From assembly GCA_031271325.1 (NCBI GenBank), contig JAISVY010000126.1:1-18435 (forward strand): 18,435 bases of DNA, read 5' to 3'. Positions 13,418 through 18,435 of this stretch are shown here, one piece after another (the stretch's first letter is position 1; the number at the start of each line of letters is the position of its first letter). The DNA comes from Oscillospiraceae bacterium (GTDB lineage: Bacteria > Bacillota > Clostridia > Oscillospirales > UBA929). The translations under genes and the position numbers were made by a program. A model generated the notes under the pieces. The model was given only the letters and a program-made list of their open reading frames with translations, searched no databases and was not told the DNA's origin.

Positions 13418-13669
13418 GTGCTCATGCTGCAAAAACCCAGTGACTAGGCCAGGCAGTTATGAGGCGAGAGGCATCCGACACGGCAAAAATGGGCAGAGTT
13501 ATCCCGTGACAGCCCCAAAGTGGCGGTAATAACCGTCAAAAGGGCGCACTTTTCCCATACAGCCGCGTTTTTGAACGCGCGCCTGCTCAAAACCTCACTG
13601 CCGGGGAATCTCTCTCCCCGCGCCGGAAGCGCCAGTCTCAATCCTCTCACCGCCTTTCGCTGATGCGTT
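13384..13669 (-). ncRNA. Probable structured leader RNA or small RNA upstream of the ABC exporter operon, class not recognised
   Basis: The region has its own predicted promoter (13676-13704) and ends in a strong terminator (13384-13417). Between them is a compact domain closed by a long-range helix: AGGC-GGT-GAGAGG (13643-13655) with CCTCTCGCCT (13462-13471), enclosing about 170 bases. Local hairpins inside include GCGC-ttccg-GCGC, GGGGA-gagaga-TTCCCC, CGCGTT-caaa-AACGCG, AAAAG...CTTTT and CGGT-tatt-ACCG. Just before the terminator, CTGGGT (13435-13440) can pair with ACCCGG of the terminator's left arm and so act as an antiterminator. No T-box, SAM, lysine, FMN, cobalamin, glycine, SRP, RNase P, tmRNA or 6S signature was recognised. 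It accounts for most of the 464-bp gap 13332-13795. Alternatives are a stand-alone small RNA or a repeated element. Confidence 0.5.
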
Positions 13670-13675
13670 AATGGT

Positions 13676-13704
13676 ATGGTAACACAGCCAGATAGAAATG
13701 TCAA
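13676..13704 (-). promoter_or_regulatory. Predicted promoter of the structured leader RNA
   Basis: On the minus strand a perfect -35 TTGACA (13699-13704) is followed after 17 bp by TACCAT (13676-13681, four of six matches). The start would be near 13669, just before the closing helix of the structured RNA. It lies downstream of the gatB end and so appears to serve the exporter leader. Confidence 0.55.
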
Positions 13705-13767
13705 TTCAAACCCTCGAAAAACCCACGGCAAACCCATGAACGGACAAATAGCGGCATCCTCATGCAG

Positions 13768-13789
13768 GGGCGGCCGTCCCCGGCCGCCC
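13768..13789 (-). terminator. GC-rich hairpin after gatB, possible terminator
   Basis: On the minus strand GGGCGGCCG and CGGCCGCCC form a perfect 9-bp stem around a 4-base loop, starting 7 bases after the gatB stop. No T-run follows, so it may be only a weak terminator or an mRNA 3' end stabiliser. Confidence 0.4.
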
Positions 13790-13795
13790 GCTGTC

Positions 13796-15241
13796 TTACA
13801 AGCCGCCGCCTGTCAGCCAATACCGCAGACGCTCGTTCACAAGCTTCGGGTCGGCTTTGCCGCCGAGGCTTTTCATCAGTTTGCCCATCAGGAACCCCAC
13901 GGCTTTTTCGTTGCCGCCCCTGACTTCGGCGGCAGACTTTTCGTTTTCACTCAAAACGGTCTGCACCGCCCGGTCGATCAGCCCGGTGTCGCTGACCAAA
14001 CCCAGATTGTTTTCCGCAACATATGCCTCCGGGTCAACCCCGTCTTGCAGAATCTTTTGTAAGATTTTTTTGCCCACGCTGCGGTTGATTGTCTTGCCGT
14101 CTACCAGCTCGATCAGCTTGGCGAATTTTACGCAGTCGACCGAGACGTCGTCCTCGCCTTTGTTGTCCCCCTTGGCAATCGCGAGCAGCTCGACGATAAT
14201 CCAATTGACGACCTCTCTGGGGTTGCCGTAAGACGCGAGCGTCCGGTCAAAGATGTCGGACAGATTCTTGCTGCCGGTGATAATCCTGCTGTCGACCTCC
14301 GGCAGCCCGAGTTCACCGGTCATGCGCAGGAACTTTTCCCGCGCCGGTTCGGGAAGAGCGCTCCGAATCTGCTCAATCCACGCGCCGTCAAGCCGCACCG
14401 GCAGGATCTCCGGGTTCGGGAAATACCGGTAATCGGTGGCGTTCTCTTTCTCCCGCATCGAAAACGACTCGCCCAGCGCGTCGTCCCAGCGGCGCGTTTC
14501 CTGCACCAGCGTCTCACGCCCCGTTTCCAGCGCGTCGATATGCCGCTGTGCCTCAAACGCGATCGCGGCGGCGATTGCCTTGAGCGAATTCATGTTTTTG
14601 ATCTCGGTGCGCGTCCCTAAGACGCCGGAGCCGGCTTCCCGCACCGAGATGTTCACGTCGCACCGCATCGAGCCTTCCTGCATCTTGCAGTCGGATACCC
14701 CGGCAAAACTCAGCAGTGAACGCAGTTTTTCAAGGTACGCCACCACTTCCTCCGCCGTGCGGAAGTCCGGGTTGCTGACGATCTCAATCAGCGGCACCGA
14801 GGTACGGTTGAAATCCACCAGCGTGGTGCCGGTACGGGCGTCGTGCACCAGTTTCCCGGCATCCTCCTCGATGTGGATCTGTTTCAGCGTGATTGTCTTT
14901 TTCCCCGCGCCTGTTTCGATTTCCAAGCGCCCGTTGCGGCAGATGGGGGCGTTGATCTGCGTGATTTGGTATCCGGTCGGCAGGTCGGGGTAAAAGTAAT
15001 TCTTCTTGTCAAAGGTCATCACCGGCGTGATCTCGCTGTTCGTCACCAGCGCGGCGGCGATCCCCAGTTCCACCGCCCGCTTGTTGAGTACGGCGGGCAT
15101 CCCCGGCATCCCCGCGCAGGCGGGGCAGACATGTTCGTTGGCGGCGGCGCCGAATTTCGCCGAGCAGGAGCAAAACAGCTTTGACTGCGTCGCCAGTTCC
15201 ACATGAACCTCCAGCCCCATCACGACTTCGTATTGTTTCAT
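13796..15241 (-). CDS. gatB: Asp-tRNA(Asn)/Glu-tRNA(Gln) amidotransferase subunit B
   Basis: This 481-residue protein is the subunit that phosphorylates the misacylated Asp-tRNA(Asn) or Glu-tRNA(Gln) and transfers ammonia to it. Length and order of motifs are normal: GLEVHVELATQSKLFC at the start, the zinc-site cysteines CSC...CPAC (about residues 24-43), the YFYPDLPTGYQITQ region, DVNISVR and TEIKNMNS in the catalytic cradle. The C-terminal helical and YqeY-like tRNA-binding part ends with the GKLMKSLGGKADPKLVNERLR stretch. The ATG at 15241 overlaps the gatA stop as ATGA and has GGGAGG 7 bases upstream. It looks fully functional, in contrast to its gatA partner. It is the last gene of aspS-gatC-gatA-gatB. 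Confidence 0.96.
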   Translation of the reverse strand: MKQYEVVMGLEVHVELATQSKLFCSCSAKFGAAANEHVCPACAGMPGMPAVLNKRAVELGIAAALVTNSEITPVMTFDKKNYFYPDLPTGYQITQINAPICRNGRLEIETGAGKKTITLKQIHIEEDAGKLVHDARTGTTLVDFNRTSVPLIEIVSNPDFRTAEEVVAYLEKLRSLLSFAGVSDCKMQEGSMRCDVNISVREAGSGVLGTRTEIKNMNSLKAIAAAIAFEAQRHIDALETGRETLVQETRRWDDALGESFSMREKENATDYRYFPNPEILPVRLDGAWIEQIRSALPEPAREKFLRMTGELGLPEVDSRIITGSKNLSDIFDRTLASYGNPREVVNWIIVELLAIAKGDNKGEDDVSVDCVKFAKLIELVDGKTINRSVGKKILQKILQDGVDPEAYVAENNLGLVSDTGLIDRAVQTVLSENEKSAAEVRGGNEKAVGFLMGKLMKSLGGKADPKLVNERLRYWLTGGGL

Positions 15242-16122
15242 GACAACGCCTCCCATGCCGCGAGCAACGCGCCTTCGTTCTTGACACCCGCCGCGAGCTG
15301 CACGCCGCGGAACGTCAGGGACGGCAGCCCGGCCAGCACGGGCAGGCGGCTTTCCACCGGCAACACCAGCACGTCATACAAGTCGAAGCGGAGCGAATCC
15401 CTGATCAGCCGCCGCGCCCTCAGCGCTTTGTCATACAGCGCGGCGTAATGGTCTTGGGAGAGCGCCAAGCACCCCATCACCGCCGCGAGTTTCGTTTCAA
15501 ACCCAAAGGCTTCCGTGCGGGTTTTTGTATACAGCTCTTCTAACGTTTTGTAGTTTTCGGCGCGGTAACCGAACTTCACGCCGTCGTAACGGCTGAGGTT
15601 GCCGCTGATCTCGGCATACGCGAGAATGTGAAATACCGGCTCAACCAGGTCGGCGTACGGCAGCGCCTCCCTGTGAAGGCGGGGCGCTTGCGCCGGCTTT
15701 TCGTACGAATACCGCGCATCCGGGAACATCGCGCCGTCTTTTTCGTCGTGCCCCGCAATCCGGGCGAGCAGGGAAAACCCCTCCGCCGGGGTTCTGCAAA
15801 CCACGCCGATTTGATCCATAGAACACGCGGTCGGGATCAGCCCGTAACGCGAAACGGTGCCATAGGTCGGCCGGAGGGAGCACAAACCGCGCTCCGCGAC
15901 CACGGTGCGGACATGCCCGAACACGTCGTTGCAGAGCAGCACGCCGTCCGGCAGGGACTTCGGAGGTTCTAAGCCAAACTCGCCCAGCACCGCCCGTTCG
16001 CACGGCTCGTTCAGGCGCGTCACAACCTCCGCGTCAAAGGGCGCGGCGAAGTTTCGCAGCATCTTCGACCCGGCGGAAGCGATCTTTCCGGCTTGCAGAA
16101 TGCTGTCGTCCAGATACACCAT
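15238..16122 (-). CDS. gatA: Compact GatA-like subunit lacking the amidase catalytic triad
   Basis: This 294-residue protein is clearly GatA-related but about 190 residues shorter than ordinary GatA (about 485). Conserved blocks are AGSKMLRNFAAPFDAEVV (17-34), LRPTYGTVSRYGLIPTACSM (83-102), DQIGVVCRT, RIAGHDEKDG (121-130), and the GatA-specific SGNLSRYDGVKFGYRAEN (173-190) with LEELYTKTRTEAFG after it. The N-terminal ~60 residues, the GGSSGGS loop and much of the C-terminal half are missing. All triad residues are lost: the Lys of the IKDN motif aligns with Asp5 (VYLDDS), the cis-Ser loop is deleted, and the nucleophile Ser of the DTGGSIR motif aligns with His70 in NDVFGHVR. The frame is unbroken; a run of G lies 8 bases before the ATG at 16122 and the stop overlaps gatB as ATGA. 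It looks like a maintained pseudoenzyme, not a decaying gene. Confidence 0.88.
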   Translation of the reverse strand: MVYLDDSILQAGKIASAGSKMLRNFAAPFDAEVVTRLNEPCERAVLGEFGLEPPKSLPDGVLLCNDVFGHVRTVVAERGLCSLRPTYGTVSRYGLIPTACSMDQIGVVCRTPAEGFSLLARIAGHDEKDGAMFPDARYSYEKPAQAPRLHREALPYADLVEPVFHILAYAEISGNLSRYDGVKFGYRAENYKTLEELYTKTRTEAFGFETKLAAVMGCLALSQDHYAALYDKALRARRLIRDSLRFDLYDVLVLPVESRLPVLAGLPSLTFRGVQLAAGVKNEGALLAAWEALS

Positions 16123-16135
16123 ACCGGCAGCCCCC

Positions 16136-16405
16136 CTAATCCAGCGTTTTGGGCACTTGGAAATACCCGTCGTATTGTTCCGGCGCGTTGGTCAGCAGCG
16201 CTTCGCGCGCGAGCATCTGCCCGGCTGTGTCCTCCCGCAGAACGCTGTTGAAGTCCAGCACCGAAACAAGCGGCTCCGCGCCTTCCGTATCCGCGTTTGC
16301 AAGCGGCGAACACATCTTAAGAAACAACTCCGCCCGGAGCTTTAGCTCACGGCGTTCGTCTTCCGGCAAATCCAGCTTTGCCATTGCCTCATACGGTTGT
16401 GTCAC
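16136..16405 (-). CDS. gatC: Asp-tRNA(Asn)/Glu-tRNA(Gln) amidotransferase subunit C
   Basis: This 89-residue protein is the small GatC subunit that wraps around and stabilises the GatA-GatB interface. The C-terminal half carries the family pattern FNSVLREDTAG (52-62), REALLTNAPE (67-76) and DGYFQVPKTLD (79-89), and the N-terminal helix has MAKLDLPEDERREL. The GTG at 16405 is chosen because GGGAGG lies 7 bases upstream; the ATG at 16384 lacks a comparable site. It begins 16 bp after aspS and ends 13 bp before gatA. Retention of a normal GatC beside the reduced gatA suggests that a GatCAB-like complex is still assembled. Confidence 0.93.
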   Translation of the reverse strand: MTQPYEAMAKLDLPEDERRELKLRAELFLKMCSPLANADTEGAEPLVSVLDFNSVLREDTAGQMLAREALLTNAPEQYDGYFQVPKTLD

Positions 16406-16421
16406 TCTATAACCTCCCTAA

Positions 16422-18167
16422 TCACCGGACCTTTATATGAACTTCGCGCAGCTGCGTCTCGGAGACCGGTCCCGGCGCGCCGAGCAGAAGGTCCTGCGCG
16501 TTGCCGTTCATCGGGAACGCCACCACCTCGCGGATGTTCTCCTGCCCGGTCAGAAGCATGACGATACGGTCAAGCCCCGGCGCCATCCCGGCGTGGGGCG
16601 GAGCGCCGTAGTGAAACGCGTTGAACAGGGCGGAGAATTTGCTTTCGATGTCCTCTTTCGTGTACCCTGCGATTTCAAACGCTTTCAGCATGATGTCGGG
16701 GCGGTGGTTGCGCACCGCGCCGGACGACAGCTCCACCCCGTTACAGACGATGTCGTATTGATACGCTTTCACGTCGAGCGGGTCTTGCGTTTCCAGCGCC
16801 TCCATCTCGCCCTGCGGCATCGAGAAGGGGTTGTGGGTAAACTCCGGCTTGCCCGTTTCCTCGCTGACTCCGTACATCGGGAAGTCGGTGATGAAGCAGA
16901 ATTCAAACGCGTCTTCCCGGATCAGGTTCAGCCGCCTGCCCAGCTCGGCACGGATCTGACCGGCCAGTTTATCGGTGAGTTTAGGCATGTCGCTGATAAA
17001 AAAGAGCGTGTCGTTCTCCTTCATGCCGAGCATATCGATCAATTCTTTCTGCTTCTGCCCGGAGAGGAATTTTACAATGGGACCCTTCAGTTCCATCCCG
17101 TCTGACGCCGAGATATACCCAAGCCCCTTCATCCCGATTTCGTCGGTGGCGAAGGCGAGCATCTTCTCAAAAAACGATTTGGGCTGCGTTGCCGCGCCCG
17201 GAGCGACAATCCCGCGCACCGTCTTGCTGCGGAAAGGCGCGAAATCAACGTCCGCGAAGAAATCGGTCAGGTCTTCAATCAGAAGCGGGTTGCGGAGGTC
17301 TGGCTTGTCGGTGCCGTACTTCGCCATGCTCTCCGCGAACGGGATGCGCCTGAACGGCGCGGGACTGACGGCCTTTCCCTCGGCAAACGCTGTAAACGTA
17401 TCGTACAGAACCGCTTCCGCGACCGCGAACACGTCTTCCTGCCCCGCGAACGCCATTTCAAAGTCCAGCTGGTAAAACTCCCCCGGCGAGCGGTCGGCGC
17501 GGGAATCCTCGTCGCGGAAGCAGGGGGCGATTTGGAAGTAGCGGTCGAAGCCGGAAACCATCAGAAGCTGCTTGAATTGCTGCGGGGCTTGCGGCAGGGC
17601 GTAAAACATTCCGTGATGCTTCCGGCTCGGCACCAGATAGTCCCGCGCTCCTTCGGGAGACGACGTCGTGAGAATCGGGGTCTGGATTTCCAAAAACCCC
17701 AGTTCCTCCATCTTCGCGCGTAAAAAGCGCGTGACGGCGGAACGCTTCACGATGTTTTGATGGACAAGCGGGTTCCGCAGGTCTAAGAACCGGTATTTCA
17801 GGCGCAGGTCTTCCCGGCTCTGCGCGGATTCGCCGATCTCAAAGGGCAGCTGATGCTCCGACGCGCCCAAAACGGTGAGGGTTTCCGCCTTCAGCTCCAC
17901 GGCACCGGTCGGAATCTTCGGGTTAACCGTGTCCGGTGACCGCTCCCGCAGCAAGCCGCCGACAGAGACGACCGTCTCTTTGGAAAGCCCCTTCGTAAGC
18001 GATTCGTCGTTCAGCACAATCTGCGTCACGCCGTAGTGGTCGCGCAGGTCGAGGAAGATCACGCCGCCGTGGTCGCGGACGGTATCCACCCACCCGGCGA
18101 GCCGGACGTTCTCGCCGACATGTTCTTGCCGCGCCTCGCCGCAGTGATGCGTTCTGTACTTGTTCAC
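16422..18167 (-). CDS. aspS: Aspartyl-tRNA synthetase, probably non-discriminating
   Basis: This 581-residue class II synthetase charges tRNA(Asp), and probably tRNA(Asn), with aspartate. An N-terminal OB-fold anticodon domain (RTHHCGEARQ...VRLAGWVDTVRDHGG, about 5-35) precedes the bacterial-type catalytic domain with motif 2 FRDEDSRADRSPGEF, the bacterial insertion domain, and motif 3 GMAPGLDRIVMLLTG near the C-terminus. His33 in RDHGG corresponds to the His found in non-discriminating bacterial AspRS, where E. coli has Leu. This fits the co-transcribed gatCAB, which would convert Asp-tRNA(Asn) to Asn-tRNA(Asn). The GTG at 18167 is chosen because GGGGGA lies 6 bases upstream; a TTG five codons earlier overlaps that site. 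The gene follows a T-box leader. Confidence 0.95.
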   Translation of the reverse strand: MNKYRTHHCGEARQEHVGENVRLAGWVDTVRDHGGVIFLDLRDHYGVTQIVLNDESLTKGLSKETVVSVGGLLRERSPDTVNPKIPTGAVELKAETLTVLGASEHQLPFEIGESAQSREDLRLKYRFLDLRNPLVHQNIVKRSAVTRFLRAKMEELGFLEIQTPILTTSSPEGARDYLVPSRKHHGMFYALPQAPQQFKQLLMVSGFDRYFQIAPCFRDEDSRADRSPGEFYQLDFEMAFAGQEDVFAVAEAVLYDTFTAFAEGKAVSPAPFRRIPFAESMAKYGTDKPDLRNPLLIEDLTDFFADVDFAPFRSKTVRGIVAPGAATQPKSFFEKMLAFATDEIGMKGLGYISASDGMELKGPIVKFLSGQKQKELIDMLGMKENDTLFFISDMPKLTDKLAGQIRAELGRRLNLIREDAFEFCFITDFPMYGVSEETGKPEFTHNPFSMPQGEMEALETQDPLDVKAYQYDIVCNGVELSSGAVRNHRPDIMLKAFEIAGYTKEDIESKFSALFNAFHYGAPPHAGMAPGLDRIVMLLTGQENIREVVAFPMNGNAQDLLLGAPGPVSETQLREVHIKVR

Positions 18168-18189
18168 AGTAAATCCCCCCAAAAGTAAA

Positions 18190-18275
18190 AACTCCCCAAA
18201 AACAAGACATTGAGTCTGTTTTTGAGGGACGAAAACTCAGGTTTCCGCGGTGCCACCCTGCATTGACGTTTATCA
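18190..18275 (-). promoter_or_regulatory. T-box riboswitch, antiterminator/terminator part, in the aspS leader
   Basis: On the minus strand CAGGGTGGCACCGCGG (18245-18260) is the conserved T-box sequence that pairs with the free CCA end of uncharged tRNA. TTTTCGTCCCT follows, as in classical T-boxes. The terminator pairs CCCTCAAAAACAGAC with GTCTTGTTTTTGGGG (18192-18228) and ends in a short T-run, 25 bases before the aspS GTG. Uncharged tRNA(Asp) or tRNA(Asn) would favour readthrough of the whole aspS-gatCAB operon. Stem I and the specifier codon are not visible; only about 55 bases separate the T-box from a repeat element at 18314-18409. Confidence 0.9.
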
Positions 18276-18313
18276 CGCCCGGCTTTTTGTATGAATTTGT
18301 AAACAGAGAAGCC

Positions 18314-18409
18314 CTAAAAACCTCGTGTTCGCCGTTAGGCGAACGAGCGGAGCGCTTGCGAACAGGCGGCTGTGCCGCGGCATCGCAAGCCGGAGCGGGA
18401 GGTTTTTAG
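18314..18409. repeat. Three-armed palindromic repeat (family A, copy 3) inside the aspS leader
   Basis: The 96-bp element has perfect 11-bp inverted ends CTAAAAACCTC / GAGGTTTTTAG. The 74-bp core (18325-18398) is nearly identical to the core at 2579-2653: only the first hairpin loop (gtta for tgaaa) and two single bases differ. It lies between the T-box antiterminator and where Stem I should be. Confidence 0.85.
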
Positions 18410-18435
18410 AGTGACCCAACAGAGCTAAAACAAGG

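Noticed and set aside
13384..13669. 6S RNA, tmRNA, SRP RNA or a known riboswitch
   Set aside because: The length of the closed domain resembles 6S RNA, but it folds as several hairpins instead of one rod with a central bubble. A GGGGCTGTCACGGGAT stretch resembles the tmRNA 5' end only superficially, with no tag frame or tRNA-like end. No T-box or other class motif was found.
13444..13737. A 97-codon minus-strand open frame in the gap between gatB and the exporter
   Set aside because: It runs across the predicted promoter and through the hairpins of the structured RNA, lacks a ribosome binding site and resembles no protein I recognise.
15238..16122. gatA as a frameshifted pseudogene
   Set aside because: The frame is continuous, homology continues on both sides of the missing catalytic loop, and start and stop signals are coupled to intact neighbours; the losses are internal and clean.

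Overview
The window looks like the chromosome of a GC-rich Clostridia-type Firmicute, possibly a Ruminococcaceae/Oscillospiraceae-like gut or fermenter anaerobe (lineage is inference). The signs are strong purine-rich ribosome binding sites, a T-box in front of aspS, a gatCAB operon, Mini-ribonuclease III, a YitT-family protein, a COG4586/4587/3694 ABC exporter and a cytoplasmic GH10 xylanase. No rRNA, tRNA, CRISPR array, phage gene or transposase gene was recognised. Coding density is high, and most intergenic gaps hold small palindromic repeats.

Layout. Positions 3-1259 (+) are the 3' part of a fusion of a glycerol-1-phosphate dehydrogenase (AraM/EgsA type) to a HAD-IIA phosphatase (AraL/NagD type). 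It overlaps tail to tail with a mrnC-YitT pair on the minus strand (2533-1222). A dispersed three-armed palindromic repeat (one complete and one truncated copy) fills the gap to a plus-strand GT2 polyprenyl-phosphate glycosyltransferase (2810-3745). A 345-bp convergent gap (3746-4090) carries nested miniature elements. Next is a minus-strand operon of a GH10 xylanase and an orphan LuxR-type response regulator (5915-4091). It diverges from a chemoreceptor gene (6024-7301), and the two predicted promoters share one -10 segment. A miniature element with an 8-bp target duplication separates the chemoreceptor from a membrane-anchored PstS-like protein (8692-7394).

Further right, all on the minus strand, are a nitroreductase-SGNH lipoprotein pair with its own promoter (10706-8852), a three-gene ABC-2 type exporter (13331-10780), and a 464-bp gap with a probable structured leader RNA ending in a terminator. 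Last comes the aspS-gatC-gatA-gatB operon (18167-13796) behind a T-box whose upstream part is interrupted by another copy of the three-armed repeat.

The main finding is gatA. It encodes only 294 residues, in frame and translationally coupled to an intact gatB, but all three residues of the amidase Ser-cisSer-Lys triad are gone. The operon therefore appears to encode an Asp-tRNA(Asn)/Glu-tRNA(Gln) amidotransferase with an inactive scaffold-like GatA, which would need free ammonia or another ammonia donor. Other points of interest are the candidate attenuating leader RNA of the ABC exporter, the repeat family whose core is conserved while its outer arms differ yet stay complementary, and the shared xylanase/chemoreceptor promoter.
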